DNA of 64,000 nt from JABAAE01 sp905480545 (GCA_943788025.1 CALSOR010000002.1:248001-312000), one strand, 5' to 3'. Positions 37,395 through 46,678 are shown, counted from the stretch's first letter. The notes: generated by a model from the sequence alone, not told the origin. Program-made: numbers and translations.

Positions 37395-39181
37395 TGCCGA
37401 AAACTCGTTTGCAACTATTTTCGCTTGTCGCCATCGTCTCATTTGTATCACTCTTAGATACTGGTGTGGTATCCGCGCAAGGGTGGCCGGAATACACGTC
37501 CCCCGATGGAAATCCGTTTGACCGCGGACCCGGATTTTATATCTCCTGGTGGAAGCTGCTTTGCTGCATTCCGTTTTTCTTCTTTTGGGTGAAGGCAGCC
37601 GATTGGGTAAATGCCGATATTCAACGAAATCGCGAAACAACAAAAATGGAGTTGGATTCATGGAATCCCGCAGTTGTATTTTCGTTTCTCGGCGGCTTTA
37701 TCGCCCTACTTTGTCTGCCCATTTTCTGGATTGGATTTCCGATCTATGCGATCGCCTCAATCCTTCCGTATTTTCTTTACCTTCGTGCTCGTAATCCGCT
37801 TTTACCCAAAGCGACCCGCATGATCTTTCCGATTCATCCTGATCCGCTTAAACAACCGGCGAAGGTTGTCTTAAAACAGGACGAAGGCCTGCAGTTAGAA
37901 TTCAAAGCTGGCGGCGAGAATTCCCAACGGTCACAAGCCAACTTGATCGCAGCCCGTCAAAATCCGTTTTTCCTGCAAGTCAAAGAATCGCTTTATGACA
38001 TCATGTTCAAGCGGGCCGAACGCGTACAATTGGATTACACGCAGCAGGCCGTCGCGGTTCGCTATGAAGTTGACGGTGTATGGATTAACATGCCGCCCCG
38101 CGACCGCCAGACCGGTGACGCGATTTTGTATGCCTATAAGCAACTGGCCAATCTGAACCCGATGGATCGCCAAAACCGACAAGAGGGCTCCTTTGAAGTT
38201 GCGTCCGGAAAAACGAAATCGAAGTTTGAATTAACGTCCGCTGGAATTCAAACCGGTGAACGTGTTGTTTTAAAAGTGACGGAGCTCAAGAAAAAGTCTG
38301 CAATGAATATCATGCAGCTCGGCATGCTGCCCGATATGTATGCCCAATTGCAGGCGAACCTAAATCGTTCTGGAATGGTGATCATCAGCTCGTTGCCAAG
38401 CGGTGGCTTGAGCTCCAGTTGGTTGGGTGCACTGGACGCAGCAGATCGTGTGACGCGTGATTTCGTCGGTGTCTGCGACAAGGACTTCCAGGACAAAGTG
38501 ATTGAAAACGTTTCGTTTGTTGAATTCGACAAGGCGGCGGGGCAAACACCGCTTGCCGAAACAAAAAACCTTGCGTTGAAGTTACCCGATGCCTATGTCA
38601 TTCCTGAAATGGTGGATGCCGATACCGTCAACTATTTGTGCGATCAAATTGAAAAAGAAAAGGCATTTGCGATTACGCAGATCCATGCCAAGTCTAGTGT
38701 CGAAGCGGTTGTGCGAACCCTGATGTTAAATGGCGATCGAAGTAAACTTGCGAAGAGTTTGAATTGCGTTTTGTTTCATAAGTTGTTCCGGCGACTGTGC
38801 GATCAATGCAAGCAGGCCGTGCAGCCACCACCGCAGTTGTTGCAGCAGCTTGGCATCGAGCCAACCCCGCAAACGATGTTCTATCAGCAGTACCAACCTC
38901 CACCTCCAGAGACACTCGTCGATGAAAAAGGACGGCCTATCGCACCACCACCTCCGTGTCGAACCTGCGGTGGAATCGGTTTTTACGGTCGAATCGCCGT
39001 CTTTGAATTATTGGAAATCAACGACAAAGTTCGTCAGGCAATGGTAAACACCCCGACACTCAAGGACATTGGCGCCGCAGCCCAAATAACCGGGCATAAA
39101 ACAGTGCAGCAGAATGCGATCAATCTATTAGTTGCTGGTGTGACATCGTTGCAGGAACTACAACGCGTGGTCAATCAGTAA
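37394..39181 (+). CDS. GspE/PilB-like membrane protein without a functional Walker A (pseudo-ATPase)
   Basis: About 595 residues. The N-terminus has a signal-like stretch (LFSLVAIVSFVSLLDTG) and two or three further hydrophobic segments (WKLLCCIPFFFFWVKA, FLGGFIALLCLPIFWIGF), so it is membrane-anchored, unlike ordinary GspE. The rest follows the GspE/PilB architecture, including RQNRQEGSFEV (N2-domain motif), a degenerate P-loop (VIISSLPSGGLSSSW where GxxGSGKTT is expected), a Walker B-like LPDAYVIPEMVD without the GEIRD pattern, and a zinc-binding CM domain (CDQCKQ, CRTCGGIG) with the typical FYGRIAVFELLEI. The lysine is absent, so ATP hydrolysis is unlikely. It is translationally coupled to pilT. 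Confidence 0.88.
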   Translation: MPKTRLQLFSLVAIVSFVSLLDTGVVSAQGWPEYTSPDGNPFDRGPGFYISWWKLLCCIPFFFFWVKAADWVNADIQRNRETTKMELDSWNPAVVFSFLGGFIALLCLPIFWIGFPIYAIASILPYFLYLRARNPLLPKATRMIFPIHPDPLKQPAKVVLKQDEGLQLEFKAGGENSQRSQANLIAARQNPFFLQVKESLYDIMFKRAERVQLDYTQQAVAVRYEVDGVWINMPPRDRQTGDAILYAYKQLANLNPMDRQNRQEGSFEVASGKTKSKFELTSAGIQTGERVVLKVTELKKKSAMNIMQLGMLPDMYAQLQANLNRSGMVIISSLPSGGLSSSWLGALDAADRVTRDFVGVCDKDFQDKVIENVSFVEFDKAAGQTPLAETKNLALKLPDAYVIPEMVDADTVNYLCDQIEKEKAFAITQIHAKSSVEAVVRTLMLNGDRSKLAKSLNCVLFHKLFRRLCDQCKQAVQPPPQLLQQLGIEPTPQTMFYQQYQPPPPETLVDEKGRPIAPPPPCRTCGGIGFYGRIAVFELLEINDKVRQAMVNTPTLKDIGAAAQITGHKTVQQNAINLLVAGVTSLQELQRVVNQ

Positions 39182-39225
39182 TTTTCCAAAACAACTTTTC
39201 ACGAAAACCAAAAGTCGGCGATTCC

Positions 39226-40545
39226 ATGTCGGAACAACCTCAACAAATCGAACTTCCACCCATCAAATTTTTTGCAGATGGCTCGGATGATGATACGAAA
39301 AAAGCAAACCTCGATGCGGTGTTGCCGTCACCTGGGTTCCCAGACACCGCACTGTTGATTGCTGATTCGCTCTCAAAACGAGCCGACTTGATTGTGCTAG
39401 ATTATTCCGCGCAAGTTGTTAACGTACGATTGCAAATTGATGGATTGTGGCATGAGCTACCTCAAAAAGATCGCACAAGCGGCGACTACATGCTTGCATC
39501 AATGAAGAAGTTAGCGAACTTGAATTACATGGAGCGTCGCAACCGACAGGAAGGTGAATTTGCCGCAGAATTTCTGAATAAGAAAACGACCTTCGACATA
39601 GTCAGCCAGGGTGTCACGACCGGTGAGCGTGTCGTCATTCACGTCAATCGAAAAAAGCCTTCGACCGAGACGCTCTCCGATTTAGGGATGCGACAAAAGA
39701 TGATTGACCAGCTGAAAGTGCATCTCGGAAAGCCCAAAGGTCTGATCCTCGTTTCGACTTTGCCTGGCGATGGATTAACGACGTTCTATCGTGGCGTTTT
39801 GAATGGTTTTGACCGATTCATGCGGGATTATTATTCGATCGAAGAGGTTTCACGCGTTGAAGAAGAAGTCGTCAACATCAATCCAGTCACATTCGACGAA
39901 TCGAACGGGCAAACGGCACAAAGCGTCGTTCCCGATCTACTGTTGCGTGAACCCGATGTCTTGGTTTTTCCGGACATACCTTCGGGAGCCATGCTCGATT
40001 ATTACTGCGATATCGCGTTGAATGACGAAAAACTCGTGCTAACGCGAATTCCGGCCAAGAGTTCTGTTGAAGCCATTTTGCGAGTCATGGATTTGAAACC
40101 GACCGTCTCGAAATTTGCCGAAGCACTGCAATGCGTGACCTATCAACGGACGATTCGAAAGGTTTGTGATGCTTGCCGTCAGCCGTTTGTTCCACCTCCA
40201 CAACTACTGCAACAATTGGGGCTACCGCCCGGTCGCGTCCAAACGTTGTATAACCATACTCAACCGCCGCCACCGGAGATGTCCGTAGACGAAAAAGGGA
40301 ATCCAGTTGAGGTCTTTGTCTGCCCCAAGTGTTCCGGCGTTGGATTCCGCGAACGAACGGGCATTTTCGAATTACTGAATGTGACCGACGCTTTCCGAAA
40401 AGCGATGTTACAATCATCCGATTTGCAGGTCTTACACAACCTTGCAGTTTCCGAAGGACATCTAACACTTCGTGAAGAAGGCGTAGTTCATGTCGCCAAG
40501 GGCACGACCACCGTCCAAGAACTGCAGCGGGTGCTTCAAAAGTGA
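39226..40545 (+). CDS. GspE/PilB-like protein without a functional Walker A (second pseudo-ATPase)
   Basis: A 439-residue paralog of the previous gene lacking the membrane segments. The same landmarks are present: ADLIVLDYSAQVVNVR (N-domain), MERRNRQEGEFAAEF, a degenerate P-loop (LILVSTLPGDGLTTF; no lysine), a Walker B-like stretch DVLVFPDIPSG in place of GEIRD, RIPAKSSVEAILR (His-box area), and a CM zinc domain with CDACRQ and CPKCSGVGFRERTGIFELL. ATP hydrolysis is therefore unlikely and the protein may act as a scaffold or regulator for the PilT-like motor. It follows its paralog by 44 bases and precedes a CvpA-like gene. Confidence 0.88.
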   Translation: MSEQPQQIELPPIKFFADGSDDDTKKANLDAVLPSPGFPDTALLIADSLSKRADLIVLDYSAQVVNVRLQIDGLWHELPQKDRTSGDYMLASMKKLANLNYMERRNRQEGEFAAEFLNKKTTFDIVSQGVTTGERVVIHVNRKKPSTETLSDLGMRQKMIDQLKVHLGKPKGLILVSTLPGDGLTTFYRGVLNGFDRFMRDYYSIEEVSRVEEEVVNINPVTFDESNGQTAQSVVPDLLLREPDVLVFPDIPSGAMLDYYCDIALNDEKLVLTRIPAKSSVEAILRVMDLKPTVSKFAEALQCVTYQRTIRKVCDACRQPFVPPPQLLQQLGLPPGRVQTLYNHTQPPPPEMSVDEKGNPVEVFVCPKCSGVGFRERTGIFELLNVTDAFRKAMLQSSDLQVLHNLAVSEGHLTLREEGVVHVAKGTTTVQELQRVLQK

Positions 40546-40644
40546 TTTTGCAAATCAATTTTTCATCAATCACCGCTGTAAATGCCGTAATTTCAAGTCA
40601 CTTTCCTTAAATTATCACGCAATCGATTTTTTTAGAAAACAAAC

Positions 40645-41301
40645 ATGTTTGTGCTGACCTTTATTCTGATTTTTTTAGCGGTCGGAGCCGGTTGCTGGTT
40701 CTCAGGTCTATGGAACAACGTTTTAACGTTGATCAACGTGATATTCGCCGGTTTGATCGCCACTTCGTTCTTCGAGCCTCTCGCAGACTTACTGGAGGAA
40801 TCGATGGGGCAGTATACGTACTGGCTGGACATGATTGCAGTTTGGTTGCTGTTTTTTGTATCATTTGGCGCGTTTCGAATGGCTACCGAACTTTTGTCGC
40901 AATTTCGCGTAAAGTTTAATAACATTGTCGAGTTAGTCGGCAAAAGCATTTTGTCGGTTTGGATCGCTTGGGTGTTTGTATGTTTCAGCATGTTCACAAT
41001 GCACTTGTCACCCGTTGAACCAGCGGCGTTTGGCGGGAGCTTTCAGGGTTCACCCACTCAGACGAATTTTATTGGCTTGGGTCCGGATCGCATGTGGTTG
41101 GCGTTCATACAAAGCCGCTCGATGGGGCCGTTTTCCGAGTTCCGCAATTGGGAAATATTGCCGGAATACAAAGAACGAGTTCATCCAGACGACGCCGATT
41201 CAAATGCTCGGGTATTCGATTCAACAAGTGAATTTATCATCAAGTACCGACAGCGACGCCAAGCATTTGCCGATCTGGAATCCGAATTGACCGACAATTA
41301 G
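40645..41301 (+). CDS. CvpA family membrane protein
   Basis: A 218-residue integral membrane protein with about four membrane segments in the first 120 residues (FILIFLAVGAGCWFSGL, NVLTLINVIFAGLIATSFF, WLDMIAVWLLFFVSFGAF, ILSVWIAWVFVCFSMFTMHL), then an extracytoplasmic or cytoplasmic C-terminal domain rich in charged residues. The pattern and the position of conserved glycines fit the CvpA family, whose E. coli member is needed for colicin V production and whose role remains unclear. It is downstream of the two pseudo-ATPases on the same strand, after 99 bases. Confidence 0.82.
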   Translation: MFVLTFILIFLAVGAGCWFSGLWNNVLTLINVIFAGLIATSFFEPLADLLEESMGQYTYWLDMIAVWLLFFVSFGAFRMATELLSQFRVKFNNIVELVGKSILSVWIAWVFVCFSMFTMHLSPVEPAAFGGSFQGSPTQTNFIGLGPDRMWLAFIQSRSMGPFSEFRNWEILPEYKERVHPDDADSNARVFDSTSEFIIKYRQRRQAFADLESELTDN

Positions 41302-41422
41302 CCGATGAAGTACACATTGCTCATCCAAGGCAGATAGATTGATATAACAGCAAACGCTCAAATCGGACAAAGTTGATGGAGGGGGTTGTCCTCTCTGGGG
41401 AATAAAGAATACAGGCGAATCA

Positions 41423-42223
41423 ATGGTAGAAAATACTTCGAAAGTGTTTCAACAAGAAGGAATGGAAGAGTATCAGTCTCTCGACCTCTTTGCAGTTTTT
41501 GCCCTGATCGCCGGATTGCTTTCGGTTGGCGTTATCGTCTCAAATGTATTTCTATTTGTCGCCTTCGTTGGGATTGTCTGCGGTCTGATTTCGTTTCTTC
41601 GCATTCTCACGTCAGGCGGGATATTGACGGGCACGAAGATGGCAGCCCTTGGCATCGGATTCGCATTGATGTTCGGAGCGTTCCAGTTTTCGTATCAATA
41701 TTTCCGAAAACAAACCATTCACGCGGCCAGCCGAGAACACTCAATTCGCTGGTTGAATTTGCTTCGCGAGGGCCGGCTCAATGAGGCCCACCAGCTGGGT
41801 ATGAAATTCGATGAACGGCAGATTCCTGGAACCGATTTGAATAAATACTATCGCGATACGGCATTGTTCAACGATGGAAAAGACATCATGGACAGCAGCG
41901 GTGACCAATCGGTGAACATGTCTGGAACACCCTTCGAACAGCGAACAGACTATTTCGATCGGCCAACTTTGCAGAAGATCATCAAGCTTGGGACGGACTG
42001 CGAGATTAAGTTTGTTCGCACTTTGATTTCGTTGAAAGACAAAAATGTCGACTATGTCAATCAAGAATTCGACTTGCTCTACAATAAAGATGGGAAAGAC
42101 GTCTCGGAGAAGTTTGATCTCGTGATGATGCGGATCGACCATGGTAAGACCTTCGGCATACATTGGGTGGTAGACAAAATCGAACAGGAAGTAATGAAAG
42201 TCAACCGGAACCGAAAACGGTAA
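41423..42223 (+). CDS. Membrane protein with three N-terminal membrane segments, function unknown
   Basis: A 266-residue protein. Residues about 22-100 contain three hydrophobic segments (LFAVFALIAGLLSVGVIV, LFVAFVGIVCGLISFLRIL, MAALGIGFALMFGAFQF) resembling a DUF4190-like membrane region. The C-terminal 150 residues form a soluble domain with no recognised motif. An AGG-rich leader precedes the ATG. It is downstream of the CvpA-like gene by 121 bases. Function unknown; it is probably an envelope protein made together with the pilT block. Confidence 0.8.
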   Translation: MVENTSKVFQQEGMEEYQSLDLFAVFALIAGLLSVGVIVSNVFLFVAFVGIVCGLISFLRILTSGGILTGTKMAALGIGFALMFGAFQFSYQYFRKQTIHAASREHSIRWLNLLREGRLNEAHQLGMKFDERQIPGTDLNKYYRDTALFNDGKDIMDSSGDQSVNMSGTPFEQRTDYFDRPTLQKIIKLGTDCEIKFVRTLISLKDKNVDYVNQEFDLLYNKDGKDVSEKFDLVMMRIDHGKTFGIHWVVDKIEQEVMKVNRNRKR

Positions 42224-42429
42224 ATGTTCGATTCCGTCGTGTTGACCCGAGTTTTGAACGACCGCCAAAATCGAGCGGCCATTACGCCATACCCTTGGTT
42301 AAAACTGGATTGCCTGTCTAAGGGTTGTCTCAACCGGGCAATTGAAAAACACCGCTGCTGCAGTGCACAACCATTACTTGAACAAATCGACATCCGTACG
42401 CACAACGCTTGACAAATGAATACGGTAAG

Positions 42430-43737
42430 ATGAAAACGGCGAAAATCATTACCGTGGACGGTTTGAATCCCCGATTCTTGGGTGCGTACGGGAACACTTG
42501 GGTTCAAACACCCTTTCTTGACCAGCTCGCCTCCCGCTCGATCGTCGCTGAATATTTTATCGCCGAAGCATTTGACAAATCGGTTTTAATGCAGCGGATT
42601 GCAGAGGCCTCGGCATCTCGAAGGGAGTCAAATTCATTACAGGTTGAGCCAAACCTTTTTGGCTTTCAAAAAACGACGTTGATCACTGACGACGAAGTGT
42701 TTGCATCCAATTTTGGGAACCTCTTTAAAACCGTCGAGTGGGTGCAAGTTGAGAGTGAAATACCCGACGACGGTCAAACCGATAGTCAACCGGAAACGCA
42801 TTTCGAAAGACTGTTCAGTGTTGCTGCTCTTTACGATTCGCACATGGACTCGGGCAACATTGGCGATTCTAACGCCAGCCCATCTGAGCTGATCTGGATT
42901 CATTCCAGCGGGATGAGCCTTCAATGGGATGCACCGTTAGAGATGCAAGAACATTTCAAAGGCGAAACAGATCCGGAACCGCGAGTATTTTCTCCCCCAC
43001 CCTTTCTGACGCTGGACGAGCATTTTGATCCGGATCAACGAACGGAAATTCTACACGGGTACGCGGCCGAAATCAGATCCCTTGATGAATCGTTGGAGCG
43101 TTATTTTAAGGCTACCGAGCCAAAAACGGCCAGCGCTTGGCCTAGCCTGACACTGTTCTGCGGTCTACGCGGTTTTCCGCTGGGGGAACATTTGCATGTG
43201 GGGATTCCGCCGGATAATCAGCGTCGAAAAGATGATGCGACCAACGTTGACGATACCGGTCCGGCCGATGAACTTTATTGTGAAAATCTGCACGTGCCAT
43301 TCTTTTTGACATCCAATGCCACAACCACTGATTCCAGTGAAACAGGCGAAACGAATTTGAAGTTCGACAGAGCTCAATTCGAGGGTGATCGAGTCGACCA
43401 GTTTCTTCAAACGTCCGATATTGCCGCTATTTTAAGAAAATGGTTGGAAACGCCGGAAAACGGCGATCTTGAAATCCCGACGAGGGAATTGGCAATTTCC
43501 ACTTGCCGGAACCAATCGCGAATCCAAACTGATGATTGGTCACTCATCCTGCGATCAGAACAAACGTCCAACCACCCCGATACGCAAGATATTGAAGATG
43601 GAATTCGGCGAAGGCTTTTCGCAAAGCCAGATGACCGATTGGAGATTAACGAGGTCTCGGGGATTTGCGAAGAAATCGCTGACAACTTGGAAGCAAGCCT
43701 TAAAAAAGAACTGGCTGCTCGCGGTTTAGCAAAGTAA
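42430..43737 (+). CDS. Sulfatase/alkaline-phosphatase-fold protein lacking catalytic residues
   Basis: About 435 residues starting at MKTAKIITVDGLN. The N-terminal VDGLNPRFLGAYGNTWVQ and TPFLDQLASRSIV match the opening of sulfatases (metal-binding DD motif, then the P-x-L-D-x-L-A helix), and the C-terminal half has FCGLRGFPLGEHLHVGI where active sulfatases have a DHG followed by LGEH. The catalytic C/S-x-P-x-R signature is absent, the first Asp pair is reduced to one Asp, and the DH metal ligands are replaced by GLR. This is therefore a pseudo-enzyme of the fold or has a very different activity. No signal peptide is visible. It ends the block of same-strand genes. Confidence 0.78.
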   Translation: MKTAKIITVDGLNPRFLGAYGNTWVQTPFLDQLASRSIVAEYFIAEAFDKSVLMQRIAEASASRRESNSLQVEPNLFGFQKTTLITDDEVFASNFGNLFKTVEWVQVESEIPDDGQTDSQPETHFERLFSVAALYDSHMDSGNIGDSNASPSELIWIHSSGMSLQWDAPLEMQEHFKGETDPEPRVFSPPPFLTLDEHFDPDQRTEILHGYAAEIRSLDESLERYFKATEPKTASAWPSLTLFCGLRGFPLGEHLHVGIPPDNQRRKDDATNVDDTGPADELYCENLHVPFFLTSNATTTDSSETGETNLKFDRAQFEGDRVDQFLQTSDIAAILRKWLETPENGDLEIPTRELAISTCRNQSRIQTDDWSLILRSEQTSNHPDTQDIEDGIRRRLFAKPDDRLEINEVSGICEEIADNLEASLKKELAARGLAK

Positions 43738-43775
43738 GTCCATGGCGAATCTGGCTACTTCAAAACATGAATGGG

Positions 43776-44347
43776 CTATGACGAAGCACCATTTTCAAAT
43801 CCCGTTTTGCCACACCATCTTTGCCACATGGTTCGATAGGTTTGCTCTAACTCATGCGTAAACTGGGCCGCATTGACGATCGTTGATTCCGTTTCCTGCC
43901 GCAGGCTTTTTCTAAAACAACACAGACGATTGATATCGGATGAGAAATTCTCTGCGAGTTCGATACACTGTCGCTGTAAGTACGAAACCCACTCATCGTG
44001 TCCCACGTTTTTCATGATTTGCCGCTGTACTTCGTGCGATCCGACGATCACCGTAATATGCGATCACCGGGACTCCCATCCACAGGGCCTCCAGCGTTGT
44101 CGCCCCCCAGTCTACAAAGTCACATCTAAACCGATATCAATCTGATCGTAAACGCCAAGATAGCTGCTTCCGTAAAAACGGTTTTGAAATTGAAACATCG
44201 CTCAAGCAATTTCATTACATTGATAAAGTACAAGGCTCGCTTCTTGTAATGCTGAAATTGTGCAACGACTCTTCGCTGCCAATCAGAATCGATAGTAATT
44301 TTAGTGTCGCGGATAATCGCTTCGCGTGACTGCTTCGCAATGGGCAC
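43776..44347 (-). pseudogene. Remains of a GT41 (SPINDLY/O-GlcNAc transferase-like) glycosyltransferase
   Basis: Three or more reading frames on the minus strand each carry consecutive parts of one protein. In order: FYGSSYLGVYDQIDIGLD (about 44178-44124), then in a second frame DFVDWGATTLEALWMGVPV followed by IAYYGDRR (about 44121-44041), then in a third frame VQRQIMKNVGHDEWV through LEQTYRTMWQRWC to the stop (44035-43776). This is the C-terminal catalytic region of GT41 glycosyltransferases (IDIGLD, TTLEALWMGVPV, then a conserved MWxRWC end). An upstream frame (44347 to about 44180) probably belongs as well. The large N-terminal part, including the TPR region, is missing. The gene is clearly inactive; a 96 bp tandem repeat lies just upstream. 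Confidence 0.85.
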
Positions 44348-44471
44348 GGCGATGTATTGCGATGTGTTAATATCCGATTAAAGGAATCGATTGCGATTCA
44401 TCCACCATCCCCGGCGGATGCACTGAACCGGATACAATACGACAAGCTGATCGATGGCGGCGATCAAACGG

Positions 44472-44567
44472 AAATACCCCAAGTACGAAATACCCCAAGT
44501 ACGAAATAACCCAAGCACGAAATAACCCAAGCACGAAATAACCCAAGCACGAAATAACCCAAGTACG
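44472..44567. repeat. 6 x 16 bp tandem repeat
   Basis: Six adjacent 16 bp units: two of AAATACCCCAAGTACG, three of AAATAACCCAAGCACG and one AAATAACCCAAGTACG, followed by a run of A. The units vary at only two positions (C/A at 6 and T/C at 13). There are no spacers, so this is a minisatellite-like array rather than a CRISPR. It lies beside the decayed GT41 gene and is not covered by any supported gene. Confidence 0.95.
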
Positions 44568-44676
44568 AAAAAAACAGGATTGTATCACAGCCAAACGCAT
44601 TAGATCGTTGCTTTCTTCATTGGATAACTTTCCAGGACTTTGCAAGAGGATGAACGGACAGTTCGTCTAGCTGAGT

Positions 44677-45573
44677 CTACTTGTGCGGCCGAGTCGTTGG
44701 GTGCGGTGACTTGCGCAGGAGCAGATCGTTCAAGTAGTCTCCATAGCCACTTTTCGCATACTTGTTCGCCAATCTTTTAAACTGCTCCTCGTCAATGAAT
44801 TTCCGGTAAAACGCGACTTCTTCAATGCAGCCGATTTTTGTTCCTTGACGTTCTTCGATAACTTTCACAAACGTCGAGGCTTGATTCAGTGACTCAAACG
44901 TGCCGGCATCAAGCCACGCGATGCCGCGATCGAAGACGCCAACTGTTAACTCGTTCCTCTGCAAGTACTCATTGTTAACACTTGTGATTTCCAGCTCGCC
45001 ACGTGAGGAAGGTGCTAACGATTTTGCGATTGAGACGACTTGATTGTCATAGAAATAAAGCCCCGGCACGGCGAAGTTCGATTTCGGATTGACCGGTTTT
45101 TCTTCCAGTGAAATGACTTTTTGATTCTCGTCAAATTCGATTACGCCGTAGCGTTCTGGATCGTGAACGCGAGAAGCGAAAACAACAGCTCCGCTTGGCT
45201 CCAAGTGGGACCGAAGCAATGCGCCGAAACCCGACCCATAAAAAATATTGTCACCCAGAATCAACGCGACCGAATCGTTTCCAATAAAGTCTTCGGCAAT
45301 CAAAAATGCTTCCGCGATGCCGTTAGGCTGATCCTGAGAAGCGTAAGAAATCTCACAGCCAAGCTCGGCACCATCACCTAAGAGTTTTTCAAAACTTGGT
45401 TGGTCATTCGGGTTGGAAATGATTAGGATTTCACGGATGTCAGCCAGCATCAGTACTGACAGCGGATAATAAATCATCGGCTTGTCGAAGACCGGTAGTA
45501 ATTGTTTGGAAACCGCTATTGTCAACGGATGCAATCGCGTTCCGGAACCGCCGGCCAAAATAATGCCCTTCAT
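44677..45573 (-). CDS. rmlA: Glucose-1-phosphate thymidylyltransferase
   Basis: A 298-residue nucleotidyltransferase that makes dTDP-glucose from dTTP and glucose-1-phosphate, the first step of dTDP-rhamnose synthesis. The N-terminal GGSGTRLHPLTIAVSKQLLP is the nucleotide-binding signature; LILGDNIFYG, VISLEEKP and YFYDNQVV are typical of RmlA. The length matches the family. The other dTDP-rhamnose genes (rmlB, rmlC, rmlD) are not adjacent. The amidohydrolase gene lies upstream on the same strand, 52 bases away. Confidence 0.95.
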   Translation of the reverse strand: MKGIILAGGSGTRLHPLTIAVSKQLLPVFDKPMIYYPLSVLMLADIREILIISNPNDQPSFEKLLGDGAELGCEISYASQDQPNGIAEAFLIAEDFIGNDSVALILGDNIFYGSGFGALLRSHLEPSGAVVFASRVHDPERYGVIEFDENQKVISLEEKPVNPKSNFAVPGLYFYDNQVVSIAKSLAPSSRGELEITSVNNEYLQRNELTVGVFDRGIAWLDAGTFESLNQASTFVKVIEERQGTKIGCIEEVAFYRKFIDEEQFKRLANKYAKSGYGDYLNDLLLRKSPHPTTRPHK

Positions 45574-45625
45574 CTCAATTCCGTTTCATCAAGTCGTGTT
45601 TCATCAACACGCGTTTGAAAATGGA

Positions 45626-46507
45626 TCACAAATAGATCCGTTCCGCGTTCGCGTAAAAAAGTTTGTCGCAAAATTCTTGACCATGTTTGATCGCAAACTG
45701 ATGTATCGATTCTAACCATTTCGAAAATGGGATTGAAGAAAGTGTACAAACAGGCCAGTCACCGCCGAACAACAAGCGATCTTCACCAAAACAATCCAAA
45801 ACATGATCAAGAATCGGATGAATCGTGTCTTGAGTGGACCAACTCTGATTTTGAATCGTCCAGACAAACCCGGAAACTTTGCAAACAACGTTATCCAACT
45901 CGGAAATCAATTCAATATCCTCTTGCCATTTCGCCATTTCAGATTTTGAAATGCGAGTATCCGCGTTTCCGCAATGATCGAGCACAAACTGTGTATTTTC
46001 GCAGTGCCGAGCCATGGCTGTTGCATCAGCAAGCTCTTCACGTCGAATGCAAATATCAAACGTTTTATTGCAATGGGAGAGATGCGAGATGTCCTCCAAG
46101 AACTCCGGTTGCAAGCAAAATCCTTTTGGAGTCATGTCGGTGTGCAAGACCTGTCTAAAACCAACAATTTCCGGGTTCGACTGTGCGACATCCAAAATCT
46201 CTCCGAAAAACGCTTCTCCGGGCCGTGTCGCAGCAACCATGGCACAGATCAAATTGGAAGGATCGCGAATCAGATCGACAACAACATCCACTTCTTTTTT
46301 AATCGTAGACTTGGCAACATCAATTTCTATGTAGATTGTTTTTTCGATTTGATAGTCGAAATCACAATCCTCGGGCTTGTTCGTGGCTAGGACATAATCG
46401 GAAATCAGAAAATTTCGATTAAGTGCTTCGACAGGGCTAAGCCACGGAACGTCCAGTTTTGCGAGGTCCCAGAAATGCTGATGTGTGTCAATGATTTTTG
46501 TCGTCAT
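45626..46507 (-). CDS. Amidohydrolase family protein, L-fuconolactonase-like
   Basis: A 293-residue TIM-barrel hydrolase of the amidohydrolase-2 type. AAGGAA lies eight bases before the chosen ATG (46507); a longer start is possible but lacks support. Metal-site motifs are DTHQHFWD at the N-terminus, the FVLDHCGNAD segment and FGGDWPVC near the C-terminus. The closest known group hydrolyses sugar lactones such as L-fucono-1,5-lactone. No sugar transporter is adjacent. It lies upstream of rmlA on the minus strand and is divergent from the isomerase-like gene. Confidence 0.88.
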   Translation of the reverse strand: MTTKIIDTHQHFWDLAKLDVPWLSPVEALNRNFLISDYVLATNKPEDCDFDYQIEKTIYIEIDVAKSTIKKEVDVVVDLIRDPSNLICAMVAATRPGEAFFGEILDVAQSNPEIVGFRQVLHTDMTPKGFCLQPEFLEDISHLSHCNKTFDICIRREELADATAMARHCENTQFVLDHCGNADTRISKSEMAKWQEDIELISELDNVVCKVSGFVWTIQNQSWSTQDTIHPILDHVLDCFGEDRLLFGGDWPVCTLSSIPFSKWLESIHQFAIKHGQEFCDKLFYANAERIYL

Positions 46508-46678
46508 TTTGCAATTCCTTGCGATTGCGGACAATAAGAATGTGACTTGTTTTAGCCAAAGTTGCTGCCAAAATAGGTGGAATCAGATTACGTCGTCAAG
46601 CCGTTTCGAATTCGATGCGACAATGCCGTCTTCTGCTTACCCCATTTTCCATAATGAATAACTTGACGAACAGCTTTG

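Noticed and set aside
44472..44567. Array considered as a CRISPR
   Set aside because: The units are adjacent with no spacers and there are no cas genes; it is a simple tandem repeat.
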